Shown piece by piece: positions 43,984 to 55,850 of a stretch of 64,000 bases of DNA. The notes under the pieces were generated by a model, which did no database searches, had not been told where the DNA came from, and saw only the letters and a list, made by a program, of their open reading frames with translations. Position 1 is the first letter of the stretch. The number at the start of each line of letters is the position of its first letter. The stretch comes from Pachyseris speciosa. Lineage: Eukaryota > Cnidaria > Anthozoa > Scleractinia > Pachyseridae. A program made the translations under genes and the position numbers. Where the stretch lies: NCBI GenBank assembly GCA_016490735.1, contig JAEMWC010000040.1, forward strand, positions 127,501 through 191,500, written 5' to 3'.

Positions 43984-44460
43984 GACAACTAAGTAATTAA
44001 GTGAAAATGTGGCTCAGCCAGGAAACGAACCTGGGTCTCCAGATTACCGGTCGGATGCCTTAACCACTAGGCCACTGAACCAACCACACTGGGTTGACAC
44101 ATATTTTTACTGTACAACACATACACAATGTGGCCTTATTTTTATGGTAAGGTCCTAGGAGACAATTTCACACATTTTCTGCAACCAGGATCACGTCACT
44201 ACTCCCCGATCGATCAGCGATGCAAGGCCAAATCCCCCTGGAAATTAATTAAGTACAATAAGGTAGGGAGGGGATATATTAGCAACTGATTGCCTTAATT
44301 ACTTAGGATCACCAGCCTATTCCCGTTTGGATGGCGATTCATTAGCGATTTTGAGAAATACAAACAGACAAGGTTAATTTGGGAACAGAAATCATCAACT
44401 AAGTAATTAAGTGAAAATGTGGCCTGGCTGAGCCACATTTTCACTTAATTACTTAGTTGA
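43984..44460 (-). mobile_element. tRNA-like repeat, family B copy 3
   Basis: Complete minus-oriented copy with head at 44010-44081. It is inverted relative to copy 2 and parallel to copy 1. It ends with a short inverted stretch (aaatgtggc/gccacatttt) near 44418-44440. Confidence 0.75.
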
Positions 44461-44464
44461 TGAT

Positions 44465-44468
<4 letters not shown>

Positions 44469-44542
<74 letters not shown>
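44469..44542. repeat. (TA)n microsatellite
   Basis: Pure TA run of about 70 bp. Confidence 0.95.
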
Positions 44543-44544
<2 letters not shown>

Positions 44545-44670
44545 CTAATTCCCGTCCAGGGAATTTAGAAGCCAGGAAACACACAAAAGTCTCGAAAGAA
44601 AAATGTTCCGAGGAATGGCTGACGTGCGATACTACTCACTTTCTAAAGTGGCCGCGTTGCCAGCGTGGTT

Positions 44671-44742
44671 GCTCCGGTAGTGTAGTGGTTATCACGCCCG
44701 ACTAGTAACTGGGGAACGTCGGTTCGATTCCGACTCGGGGCA
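44671..44742 (+). tRNA. tRNA-Thr-like (AGT), copy 4, opposite strand
   Basis: Same sequence as copies 1 and 3, inverted. The surrounding repeat (44540-44869) is the inverse of 40992-41280. Confidence 0.55.
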
Positions 44743-44869
44743 AAAAACGTTTTTCTTTCAACGGAGATGTGTGTCGAAAGCTGAGTGGCAAACTGTGTTT
44801 GCATGGTTCCTTTAGTATATTGTTCTACGGCTTTCATGGCTTCGAAGGTATTTACATATATATATATAT

Positions 44870-45048
44870 GTTTGATATTAGTCCGACAAAAAGGCAAACG
44901 ATATGAATGAGAGTTTCTTGTATGATACGAATGAATTTGGCTCTGTAAGGTAAATTTACAATCGAATTTTAAAGGAAGAGTACGGTTTTGAAAGGAGTAC
45001 ATGAATAAACCTAGTTGTAATAGGTGTATGTCATCAAATTTTAAAATA

Positions 45049-45079
<31 letters not shown>

Positions 45080-47858
45080 CATAGAAATTGGTTTTAGCTA
45101 TAGTTCTTACCACTCGTTTCTGTAGAATTACAAGACGAACAAGGTTAGTTCTGTAAGTAGAGGCCCAAACTAAGTTGCAGTAAAAAAGGTATGGATACAC
45201 TAATGAAAAATATAATGTTCGTAAAGATTTTGTCGACAGGTAGAAACTAGATTTGCGAATTATTCCAATAGACTTAGAGACTTTGTTGGCCACATGTGAG
45301 ATTTCGGACTTCCAATTTAAATTTTCATCTAGGATTACTCCCAAGAAAACTGTTTCTTTTACCTGATCAAGTTTATGGTCATTTATTAAAAGCTGAATAT
45401 CATGACTTGTACGTTTTTGACTTGGTTTAAATACCATAAGTTTAGTTTTTTTTAGGTTTAATGAGAGCTTGTTAACTCTAAACCAAATTGACAACTTATT
45501 TAGCTCAGTATTCAGAATGTTAGCCAAGCAAACTGCATCCTTATGAGACAAAAAAAGGTTGGTATCATCAGCAAATAAGATCAATTGCAATAATGTAGAT
45601 GCATTGTTTATATCGTTGATGTAAAGCAGCAAAAAAATAAAGGTCCTAAAATAGAACCTTGTGGAACACCACACGAAATATTGGTACGTGAAGAAACATG
45701 ACCGTTGTATTCAACAAATTGAAGTCTGTTTGAAAAATAGCTCTTTATCCATTTCGGGGCCAAGCCACGTATGCCGTAGTGTTCAAGTTTATCGAATAAG
45801 ATAGAATGATTAACTGTGTCAAAAGCTTTAGAGAGATCCAAAAAGACGCCAACCGCTAATTCACCATTATCCAAAGCAGACGAAATTTTAGCGTGCAAAT
45901 CAATCAAAGCAAGAACGGTAGAGTGATTTTTCCTAAAACCGAACTGATTATTACAGAGAATATGTAAGTTAGTCAAATAATCAAGTAACCGACTGTAGAT
46001 GATTCTCTCAAGAAATTTGGAGAAGCTAGGTAGAATTGAAATAGGCCTATAGTTGGTAAACAATGATGGGTCGTCAGCTTTAAACAGAGGTACTACACGA
46101 GCTATTTTCATTTGATCTGGAACGATACCATAAGCAATTGACAAATTCATAATGTGAGCCAGAGGCTCTGAAATAATCTGGATGGATTCTTTAATTATAA
46201 ACATTGGGATACTATCATAGCCAGCGGCCTTTCCGGAGGCAAAAGATTGAGCAATGGTGATAATTTCATCTTTTGTTGTTGGGTTAAAGAAGATTGATTC
46301 TCGGAAGGATCCGGATAGAAAGTCTTTATGCGAACACCGCGAAGGAGACTGAATTTCTTTTGCAAGGTTAGGACCAATACTGGAGAAGTAACTGGAAAAC
46401 CTATTAGCGATTTCTGCCGGATCAGCAATTTCTAGATCATCTGATCTAAACACTGTATTTACTTGAGGCTTTGACTTTTTTCTATTTAAGACTTCATTTA
46501 GAATTTTCCAAGTGGCATGGGTATTTGATTTAACATCTAGCAATTTCTTCTCATAATACAAACGCTTAGCCAAACGCAAGGTGTGATTCAGTTTGTTTTT
46601 GTACGTTTTATAAAGCGAAGCATTGACCATTGATGGAACACGAAGATATTTCTTATAAAGGTTATTCTTCCTTTTGATAGATTTAAGAAGAGCTTTCGTT
46701 AACCACGGTTTTTTAAAGCGCCTTTGGTTGCGAGTTACCCTCTTGAGAGGGAAGCAGTCAATATATATCTCTGTATACAAATCAAGAAAGCGGTTGTACG
46801 CAGTATTTGGCTCGTCACAATCCTTAAGCGGAGACCAATCGACACTTTCTAGTTTTTTAACAAAAGAATGAATGTTATCCGGGTTCTTGTCTCTAATAAA
46901 AATGGGATCTTGTCGACATCGATTTACTAACGTGTTATCCGAGTGGATTGAAAAAACGGGTAGATGATCGGAAATATCAGTAAATAATAAGCCGCTTCTC
47001 GAACGCTCAAAAAAATTATTCACAAAAATATTGTCAATTAACGTAGCGGTATGAGAGGTAATTCGCGAGGGACGTGTAATCAAAGGAAAAAACATATTAG
47101 AGTACATTCCATCTAAAAATTGGCCTGTAAGGTGATGATGTTGGTAATTCATTAAATTAACATTGAAATCCCCCAAAAGGAAGCATATTTTGTTCTCTCT
47201 AGAGATTTTATCTAATAATTCATTGTTTGTAGACACGAAATCGTCAATTCTTTGATTGGGAGGTCTGTACACAATACCAACAATTATATTCTTAACCCGA
47301 GGTCTTGTCACTTCAATAAATAGTGATTCTACAATGTCAACATTACTGATGGATAAATCTTCTCGAAACTCTAGATCGTTGGAGACATACAGCCCTACCC
47401 CACCTCCAATTCTATTTTGCCTATGTTTGTGAAGAAACTTAAAACCCTTGACATCGGTCGAATGGGAAGATTCGTTTAGCCAGGTCTCAGAAATTCCGAT
47501 GACAGAAAACTTAATGTCCAAGCATGATAGAAGATCAGTCAGGCTGTTTAAATTGTGTGAGAGGCTACGAATATTAAGATGTAGAAGAGAGAAATCCGCG
47601 CTAGAATAATTTTCGTGTATGAGCATTTCGTTAAATTGATTTTCCTGTGTTAAAATTAATATCAGGGTCAAGACTGTCCGACTGTGTTAAAGAAACGTTT
47701 GAGTTAGAAAAAATTGGATTGTAATGTAGACTAGAAACTCTATCGGGATCAAAGTGAACCGGGCCATTTTGAAGTTCATAGAGCGCCAATGAAAAGCTAG
47801 AATCGTCTAAGTAATTAAAAGGCAGTACATCTGAAAGTGAATATTGTGTTACTGACAT
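44870..47858 (-). pseudogene. L2/CR1-type ORF2: APE endonuclease and reverse transcriptase
   Basis: Likely start at 47858 (MSVTQYSLSDVLPFNYLDDS), then a frameshift near 47640-47670. Endonuclease motifs: LLHLNIRSLSHN, IGISETWLN, GGGVGLYVSNDLEF, FLLGDFNVNL and DISDHLPVFS. RT motifs: NYRPISILPSFSKFLERIIY, GVFLDLSKAFDTVNHSILFD (A), SCGVPQGSILGPLFF (B) and LILFADDTNLFLSHKD (C). A frameshift at an A run near 45630 separates B from C. The C-terminus lies at 40859-40991. It is close to full length and recently broken. Confidence 0.9.
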
Positions 47859-47877
47859 TTTTAACTAACAAAATAAC

Positions 47878-48198
47878 TTATCTGAGCTTATCTGGTTGAG
47901 CAGGTCTATCTTTCACAATTAATCTGTCCAAAACAAAGTAAGCCATTTTCCCATTTCGCTTTGCTTCTTCCATTTTTGGCCTATGTTCTTCGCGCTTCTC
48001 CATGGTTTCCTTCGCAAGATCCTCGTTGACAAATAAACCAGCGGGTTTAATTCTTCTTGCAATTCTTATGATGGAATCCTTTTGCCTCCAGTCGCGAAGC
48101 CTACAAACACTTGTGCGTGGGCGTCTTCTGGAACCAGCAACAACCCAACCGACACGATGAGCACGTTCGATTTCGAGCGCCCCAGCAAGGTCGAGCAC
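47878..48198 (-). pseudogene. LINE ORF1 C-terminal fragment
   Basis: Encodes IERAHRVGWVVAGSRRRPRT, VCRLRDWRQKDSIIRIARRI and KPAGLFVNEDLAKETMEKRE then TAA, the C-terminal domain of an L1-type RNA chaperone (Transposase_22-like). It lies 19 bp before the ORF2 start, so it belongs to the L2/CR1-type LINE, whose 5' truncation falls in this ORF. Confidence 0.8.
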
Positions 48199-48900
48199 TC
48201 CATTCTGAGTGCAATGGCTTTTGTAGCGATTTTATAGTCATTATTGAGAAGAGAGGCTGGCCTCCAATTTTTTAAATATTGCAAGTCTTTATCTTTATTT
48301 GGTATCAATGAGATAATTGCTAGCCGTTGAGAGATTGTTAGAAGGCCATTTTCAAAGCCGTAATTAAAACTGTCAACCATAAATGGTGCGACCGCATTCC
48401 AGAAGCATCTGTAAGATCAATTGTGAAACCATCAGTACCTGGCGTCTTGTTGTTTTGGAACATGTTAAGCGCTTCGGAGCATTCCTTTATCGTTAGTAAG
48501 CCTTCGCAACTTTCAGCTTCTTCATTATTTAACTTTTTTAAATGGGGAGACTCGAAAAAGTGTTTGAAATCATTTGATACTGGATTAGTATTTTTCGAAA
48601 GATATATTTCTCTGTAGAATCTTTCTTCTTCATCCAGTATTCCTTTTGTATCACTCTGAACAGAGCCATCATCTTTTGTCAATGAAGTTATGTGTTTTTT
48701 CCTGTGATTTCTTTTTCCAAGTTTAAAAAATATTTACTGTTCTTTTCGCCGAATTCATACCAGTGTGCTCTGCTTCGCACCATTGCGTCCTGGGTTTTTC
48801 GTGCAATTATTTTTGCAGCTTATTTTTTACACGATCCATTTCTGCCTTTGTCTCTTCACTAAAGTGTGATCTGATTTTCTCTTGCAATTCATTGAATATT
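48199..48900 (-). pseudogene. Tx1/L1-like ORF2, linker and RT N-terminal part
   Basis: Contains MVRSRAHWYEFGEKNSKYFL, a frameshift, then DEEERFYREIYLSKNTNPVS, MFQNNKTPGTDGFTIDL and, after another shift, SQRLAIISLIPNKDKDLQYL and NWRPASLLNNDYKIATKAIA. It is cut after ALRME by the L2/CR1-type LINE. Confidence 0.83.
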
Positions 48901-48904
48901 TGTG

Positions 48905-49843
48905 TCAACATTTTTTCTTCGTCGCGTTGTTGCTATGCTTTTCTTTTCGAAAAGGCAATATTTCCATTTTAATTAATTCCCAGAGATACCCCAGAGATTC
49001 TCCGTGATACTTTAAAGCGAATTCAGGTATTTTTGCTGTAATTAAGTCAACGTATTCTTTATCAATCAAAAGTGAATTATTAAATTTCCAAAAGCCTGGA
49101 CCTCGGTTAGCTTCTTTCTCGCAGTGAGTTAAGACTAAGCTTAACGCAGAATGGCCTGAAAATGCATTAGGGACTATTTTAATAGCCTTCAAGGACGATC
49201 GAATATCTTTAGACAGCAAGAAGTAATCTAGTCTGCATTGAATTTTCATCGACGGATTTCTCCAAATGTAGCCCTGCCTACTGGGATTTTTAACTTGCCA
49301 TGTATCAACAAGATCATAGGTTTCCATTAAGTTGTTCATTTCCTGGATAACGTTTTTCTTTTGTTCAACTGGTCGACCTCCTCGTTTATCCCAGTCATTC
49401 AACGGGCAGTTAAAGTCGCCACCTATCACCAAAGTTTCATTTGCATAACTATTGAGAACGGAATTAGACAGACCTCTAAGGAATTTGATTTGTTGCGTTT
49501 GATCGCTAGGTGCCTAAATATGTACTAAAATACGCTTTACATTATCTATTGCTGCTTCACTTACAACGTATCTGCCGTTTTTATCCCGAATGACATTACC
49601 AATCGACACGTTGATTTTAGGTTTGAACAGAATCATCACACCACGGCTGTGAGTAGAACCGTGGCATGCGAGCATTTTACCTCCCCACTCAGTTTCCCAA
49701 AATTTGACAGTCTGTACAGACGAATATGTTTCTTGAAGAAATATTACGTCAGAAGTTTGTTGATGTAACCATCCAGAAAGTTGGCGTCGTTTGGTAGTCT
49801 TGTCAAACCCTCTAACATTCAAAGATAAAAACTTAAGCTCCAT
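48905..49843 (-). pseudogene. Tx1/L1-like ORF2, APE-type endonuclease
   Basis: Start at 49843 with MELKFLSLNVRGFDKTTKRR. Motifs: DVIFLQETYSS, VIGGDFNCPLNDWDKRGG, MKIQCRLDYFLLSKDIRSSL and AFSGHSALSLVL, covering the Asn, Glu, Asp-Asn and His centres. A TAA at 49514-49516 interrupts it, and a further stop is at 48905. The enzyme nicks target DNA to prime reverse transcription. Confidence 0.88.
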
Positions 49844-50115
49844 TTGATATACGTTTTAGCCACAAGCTATTAATCACTGAAGTAAATAAACAAATGAGCC
49901 AATGATGCAGCACTTGGGTTTGCTTGTTGCAATTGATTGCGTTAGAATAAAAGCGGAGTACTAAGGGGACACACAAACCATAAAAACAAACAAATTTACT
50001 ACATTTAACGCTTAAAGTTACTTCTTTTCCAGTAGTCGGCATTTCCTGTCTGCGGCGAGTGTAAAGATCCGAAACGCTTTTCATAAAGGCGATAAAAAAA
50101 TTTTAGATTTCAGAA

Positions 50116-51065
50116 TTAACCATCTGCCATAATACGTCCGTAAAGTGGAAATTTCTTAGATTCTGGTCCGTGGTAGACGACGTTATCGATAATTAGCTTT
50201 TCGATGTTCAAAAAGGCTTTCTTCTTGTCTTATTTAGCTTTTTAAGAAGCGGATATAAAGCTTTCCTAATCTCTTCCACCTCGTTGGGAAAGTCATCAGC
50301 TACACCATATCTTTTCCGTTTGGGCAAATGTTTGATGTGGGATTTTATGAGTTCCTTGTCCTTGAAAAAGGATACTTTCACAATTATGGGCCTCGCCTGT
50401 TCTTTCTTGTTAGTACTCTTTCCATCGATGGGATGTGTCGGAATTCTATGTACCCTTTCAAATTGCATCTCTTCAAGATCGTCGTTAGAAATTTGCATTT
50501 CTTTCTTCAAGAATTCTCTGAGCTTCCTCTCTGTGTCGCTTGGTGACTCATCTTCAGAGTCCTTGATCCCAAAAATTTTGATATTGCTGCGACGATTGTA
50601 GCATTCTTGCTTGATAATTCGGCGCTCTAGCTGGTCTAATTTATCAAGCTTTTTATTAGCGACACCCAGTCCATCGGTTGTTGATTCAATTTGAGATTTT
50701 AATTCCTTCACTTCTGCTTGAGTGAACTCGAGGCTTTGCCGCAACGACTCTTTGTCCTCCAACTATTTCATTTTAGCTCGCAGATGTTCAACTTCAGGAA
50801 TCAACAACAATAACTGACTGAGCTTCTCTTGAATAGCATCAAGTTTACCGTTGCAAATTGTACAACCGTTTTGCCCATGTCCTTCATTCATAAGTTCATC
50901 ATCGGTTTGCGATCCTTGTTGTCTTATCCTTTTTCTTGGTCGGTTCTCTTGACCTTTTTCCGTATTTGCTGGAGCAGAATGTGGCTCTTGCCCCTTTCCT
51001 TCATTTTCTTTTGGCATTATGTCTTTATAGTTAGTTGCCTTACAAACCAAGCATGATTTACTCAC
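50116..51065 (-). pseudogene. Tx1/L1-like ORF1 (RNA-binding chaperone)
   Basis: Starts MSKSCLVCKATNYKDIMPKE with a Cys pair. A coiled coil (QAEVKELKSQIESTTDGLG, KKLDKLDQLERRIIKQECYN) is followed by an RRM-like domain NRRSNIKIFGIKDSEDESPS, the signature FERVHRIPTHP and RPIIVKVSFFKDKELIKSHI. A TAG at 50763 separates the N-terminal 100 codons, and a frameshift near 50215 leads to NIEKLIIDNVVYHGPESKKF and the stop at 50116. ORF1 proteins of this class trimerise and coat the LINE RNA. Confidence 0.82.
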
Positions 51066-51125
51066 GGACAGGCGGAGTGAACAAAAACGTGTCCGCCATC
51101 TTTCACTGCTAGCCCCAGTCCCCGG

Positions 51126-51330
51126 GTCATCTGATTATCGTACGACAGTCGCATGATTTTTGACCAATCACTAACTTCAAATTTTAGCTTCATAATTGTG
51201 AAATTTTTCAGTGGAAACTATTTCATTTGTGACTTTTCGGTGAGAACTATAATCATTTGTGAAGTTTTGAAGTCAGGATGCCTTTCTCTTTGAAACAGTT
51301 TGATCAAGGTTATTAAGATTTGTGCGGCAT
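51126..51330. repeat. Right inverted-repeat module, outer part
   Basis: Continues the module after the LINE: gattatcgtacgacagtcgc, gaccaatcactaacttcaaa, cttcataattgtgaaat, then ATGCCTTTCTCTTTGAAACA at about 51278. It mirrors 7490-7645. Confidence 0.8.
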
Positions 51331-51830
51331 ACGATGCAGCATTTGTCTTGGAATGTACCGCTTGATGTTCAAATTTTTACACGGATCTTGGAATGAAACG
51401 AAATCTTGGAATGATGAAACTATTCAATATCTTGGAATGAATCTAGTTCAATGAAACTCTATTCAATAAAACTAACTACAATCAAACTATTTCAACGAAC
51501 TTTCATATGTAAGAACTATTTTCATTTGTTAATTTTTTAAGTCAGTATGCCTCTCTCTTTGAAACAGTTGGATCAGCGTTATTAGGATTTGTGGAATAAA
51601 ATATACGATGGAGCATTTGCCTTCGAATGTACAGCTTGATGTTTCAACTGTTTACACGATTCTTGGAAGCTCTGACTTAGAGCAGCTGGAAGAAGGAATG
51701 AATACTATTGAAGAAGTTATTTAGCAATACCGGGTGGCTATAAAGAATGAGAATTCTCGTCGCCATATCCAGGATCAGATATGCAGGATGACTAGATGAC
51801 ATAATGAAAAGACACTGCAGAAACATGCCT
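51278..51830 (+). pseudogene. Polinton-side gene start, partly duplicated, unknown product
   Basis: Two starts of the same kind, ATGCCTTTCTCTTTGAAACA at about 51278 and ATGCCTCTCTCTTTGAAACA at about 51547, each preceded by similar sequence (ttcatttgtnaantttt). The frame begins MPLSLKQLDQRY and meets stops quickly. Fragments such as FAFECTA follow. The duplication of the 5' region is about 269 bp apart. Function unknown. Confidence 0.4.
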
Positions 51831-52139
51831 TTAAGCAGAGTAGAAGAGCACATCGTCTCACTGGGGCAGCATCGTATCCGATGCCATCATCATCTTCACT
51901 TGAAGATCATTAACATTTTACATTTACAATGCTTTGAACACATGAAGTACACTGTGTTTGTGACACCTGTAAGATACAACGTCACAGCCACAGCAGAGCT
52001 GTGCTGGTCTTTAGGTTTTGCTCGGTACGTAAAAATATAATCTTATATAATAGTATAGATGAATTGTAACTCAGAAATTCATGATGAATTTAAGAGCGAA
52101 TACTATTAAGAAGTTATTTAGCAATTCCGGGTGGCTATA

Positions 52140-52649
52140 AAGAATGAGAATGTCCTTTCTGTGATCAACAGTTACAAGAATATAAGAGCGTCGATGACAA
52201 GCAATGTTGTGGTAATAAGGAATTAATTAATGACAGTGGTATAAACGTGTGCCAAAACTGCGGTGTTGTAGACTGTTCTGATTTAGTATCTGGTTATATT
52301 AATTTTTATGAAGATGTGTATAGAATTAGAAGAAAATCAGTGTATCACCGCAAATAACATTTTGAATCAATTAATCAAAAAGCATGATATCACAATCAAA
52401 TATGAAAGCAGGCAAAAGTTCCATAAATTCTTTAAACTGGTCGATAAAGTAGCACCAGCAGTGAGCGGTAATCGTAAACGTATGATAAGTACCAATTTAT
52501 TACTTTGAAAAATATTTCAATTATTGAAGTTACCCTATGATAACATCACAATTACAAACTCTAAGAAAACACTAGAATATTATAATCGATGTTGGGATGA
52601 AGCTTACCGATTAATAAAGGCTGTTATTCACAACGTTATCAATAAGTGA
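52140..52649 (+). pseudogene. Zinc-ribbon protein (TFIIB/VLTF3-like), Polinton-associated
   Basis: Encodes ECPFCDQQLQEYKSVDDKQC, then INVCQNCGVVDC, a two-pair zinc ribbon, and the signature VYRIRRKSVYHRKYH. After a frameshift near 52330-52360 the frame continues LNQLIKKHDITIKYESRQKF and HKFFKLVDKVAPAVSGNRKR, ending at 52647-52649. The ribbon followed by a YxRKxH motif recalls viral late transcription factors of the VLTF3 type known in large DNA viruses and some Polinton relatives. It would act in late gene transcription. The call is inference from motif order. Confidence 0.55.
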
Positions 52650-52684
52650 CCCGGTTGCGTGATTATCAGCTAACAGTCTGAAGT

Positions 52685-53060
52685 TTACTCGCGCTTGAAT
52701 TTTTTGTTATCCTTTTTCTCAAATTTGGAGGAAGGTGGTGCTAAATCGATAATCTCTTGATCCAGAATTTTCATATCATGAATGAATTGTTTGTAATCCC
52801 ATTCACCACCTTCATTGCTTCTCTAGGATTAGTTAAGCCTTTTTCATACGATGTAGCACTGAATTTTAATAAATCAGTTTTACCCCTTATGTTTTTTAAT
52901 TCATGGTAACGTTTTAAAAGTATACCCGCAGTGGTTAAAACTCCTAGCACAATAGGGTTCAATGTTACACCACCTGTTATTACATCAACGCTGGCGAGTA
53001 AAATACTTGATATATTCACAGCATAATTTATTTTTGTTTCTTTTATAAGAATGTTTATAT
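52685..53060 (-). pseudogene. Small hydrophobic Polinton-associated protein
   Basis: Contains VNISSILLASVDVITGGVTL and VLGVLTTAGILLKRYHELKN, a hydrophobic region that could span a membrane, then a basic tail. A frameshift near 52795 leads to IHDMKILDQEIIDLAPPSSK and the stop at 52685. No start Met is obvious at 53019. Its position next to the fibre-like gene suggests a virion or membrane role; function unknown. Confidence 0.5.
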
Positions 53061-53305
53061 ATCCAGTTTAGTTTATGATAATATATGTATAGATCCTTGA
53101 TTTGCTTCAATTGTTCTTCATAATATTAGCATCAATAGGATTGAAATTGAAAATATCTTTCTTAATCATTATATTATGTATTTATATTAAATTACGGAGC
53201 AATGTATTCGATGAACAGCAAAATATCTTCGTTGTTAATCTCTGTAGCCAATTCCACAGCCATATAACCGAATGTTAATGACAGGTTAATGTTCATCGTC
53301 TGAAG

Positions 53306-55082
53306 CTAAGTTGATTGAGTTGAGGTGTAATTTGTTGATTGATTTAAGAAGAAACTGTGGAGTATTTTCAATGATATTTTCGGATATGATATTTCAAAAT
53401 TGAAATACATGGCTTTTATTGTTGTTATTTCACTGTGATTCGCAATTATTAGTTTATCACAGCCATTTATTGTAAACCGATTACCATCATTGTGTTCAAA
53501 ATGCCGCGAAGGTAATGAATTGAGTCGGTGACCATTTAAATTAATGTCAGTCTCTATTTGTAGTTTTTCATTGACAATCTTATATGCTTCAACAAAGTCA
53601 TAAACGCTACTTGAAACGTCTGAATGCTCACCAACAACGCCATAAACAAGACATGGGACTTTGTATTTATTAGGATAGGTTGAATTGGCGTTAATATGGA
53701 TGGCATCATACAAAAATTCAGGAGGGCTCGCTGTTCTTGGTCTTTCAACCCAAACTAAATATCTTTAATGGTTTTCATCTCTATTATAAAACTTTCGCCC
53801 TGAAGTTTTATGAATTGTGATTCCACCGACTGAAGCAAAATAAATCATTCCTTCATCGAAAGGAAAAAGCGATTCGAAGGAAGGTGTATTTTCCAACATT
53901 TATTGCACAGTATGTATTTTCAGCTTCTTTATTCAAATCCAAGTCAATGACTTTCTTTGAACAAGCAGCGAATACGGCTTGTCTGTTAATGGCTACATGA
54001 ATTTACCACGATCACCTCAATATGAGGTGATCGTGGTAAATTCATGTAGCCATTAACAGTCAAGCCGTATTTGCTACCTGTTGTATCAATATTATTCATA
54101 AGGTATTTGAAAACATTTTTTGGGTGGGAGGCGGATAAAATGTGGGTGTTGTAGACATATTTTTTATTGACAACTGTGCTATCGAATGCTGAAGAATCGA
54201 TATTTGGTATTGTGATATTGCCGCTCATAACACCGCCTGAAAGATTCAGATAATTAGTATCTACGTAATCCTTATTAACAGCCTCTGCATTATTAGTTGG
54301 TAAGTCTGTATTCTTATTTTATGAAACTGCATATCAATTGGGCCACTCATTACACGGTCTGAACGCTTTAAGAAATTTGTGTCTGCATATCCTTTCGAAA
54401 TAGTATCATTTTGATTAGTCCCCGTTGCGATATTAATAATTTTGTTACGTAGGTCTAATTCTCCACTCATGTGAACCTCGCCAACATTTTCAAGATGCTT
54501 ATTTCAAAAGTCGTAAGACCCATCAGAAGTGAATTTGATGATGTCCTTAGTCTTGTTGTCGACATAAGCCTTATTTACTGCAGAATCATTACGTGAACCT
54601 GACTGCAATCCAACGATTTCTTTATTGCTCATATTCAAATTTTCAAGAATTGAATTGAACCATCGGTTTTTAAATAATTACTGTTGACATATTTTTTATT
54701 CATGGCATTTTTTTTCATAATAATTCGAATCATCAAAATCTGGATTTTGAAGAATCTGGATAAGTAAAATCAACTTTAGTACCAATAACCTGATTTTGAT
54801 TAGCATTTTCACTATCAAAATTATTTGAAAACCATCTCTTAAAACAAAAGTTGAAATATTAGGTTTTAATTGTATCCCATTTTCAAATTGTGAAAGAGTA
54901 ATTGCATCATCATCTTCTGTACTTCTATGTTCTTTTGTTAATTTTTTATTTTCAATGTCGTAATCATTGTTTTCGTTTAGCTTAAGTCCTCCTCCTGCTA
55001 TTTGAATTTTTTGGTTAATGCTTGTAATATATTCAGAAATATCAATATTTGTAAACATGTCAATATTATTAAATATTCCCAT
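53306..55082 (-). pseudogene. Fibre-like repeat protein, Polinton-associated
   Basis: Start MGIFNNIDMFTNIDISEYIT at 55082, with IQIAGGGLKLNENNDYDIEN. Then repeated units of the form MSGELDLRNKIINIATGTNQ followed by DTISKGYADTNFLKRSDRVM, and MSGNITIPNIDSSAFDSTVV with NKKYVYNTH, resembling phage-type tail fibre repeats in which each unit ends with a NKKYVD-like turn. The C-terminal domain includes VYGVVGEHSDVSSSVYDFVE and INLNGHRLNSLPSRHFEHND. Several frameshifts break it, and a hairpin (53971-54071) interrupts the middle. Confidence 0.65.
53971..54071. repeat. 101-bp near-perfect hairpin in the fibre-like gene
   Basis: tacggcttgtctgttaatgg to atcacctca is mirrored by tgaggtgatcgtggtaaatt to caagccgta with one mismatch and a three-base centre (54020-54022). 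It is an inverted duplication of coding sequence. Confidence 0.9.
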
Positions 55083-55186
55083 TATAATATTAAATTCTTT
55101 AACTTTTAGTTTTATTAAATTCTTTAACTTTTAGTTTTATTTTCTTTTATTTTTTTATTTTTGTCCACAAACAGAAATTCATATGC

Positions 55187-55751
55187 TCATAATTTATTGA
55201 ACAAACCAGGTTCTATTAATTTTTCCTTTGCAATGAGATTCAAATGATTTTTGGTAGTGGGCGGGTATAATAACATATGACTGCAGTTTAATCTAATTTT
55301 CTGTGGTACATCGTAGTAACTCTGGGTCAAATAAATTGGACTTATCTTATGATGACGTCCATCTGTGAAGTGACTGGCTACTTTATTTTGTACTTTCTCA
55401 GGCGCGTTTATGAGATCATCGAATATCGCCACCTTTCTATTATTATTGGGGTATTCTGCTGTGTTTTTAATATCATCCGCTGTTCCAATTTACAATACAG
55501 GATAACCAATTTTTTCAGATATTTTGTCCATCAATGACTGTAGATCCTGTATTTTTTCTTGATGATTGTTTGGTGTGTGCATGCATATTTATGATAATAC
55601 ATAAGAGGTGTTCTCAGCATATGCATAAGTGTGTTTGTCTTACCACAACGACTTTGTCTTGTAATAAGCATTCCGTAATCCTCGTCTAAAAAATTGCATA
55701 ATCATCTTTTTGATTCCCCATTTTTATTCGTATCATAATTTGGTATTTTCA
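55187..55751 (-). pseudogene. FtsK/HerA-type packaging ATPase (A32-like), Polinton
   Basis: Start near 55749-55751 (MKIPNYDTNKNG). The Walker A region reads YGMLITRQSRCGKTNTLMHM, where two glycines of the usual G-x-x-G-x-GKT pattern are Arg. Walker B is KVAIFDDLINA, followed by ISPIYLTQSYYDVPQKIRLN and CSHMLLYPP, the sensor region. Frameshifts lie near 55690 and 55440. Such ATPases pump DNA into capsids; this copy is dead. Confidence 0.82.
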
Positions 55752-55850
55752 TTATACAAATATGTTAGATAAATAAAACTAAATATGAAAATAACACATT
55801 TATAAAGATAGTGTGATTTCGGCAGATAAATTATGTAACATACTTCTATA

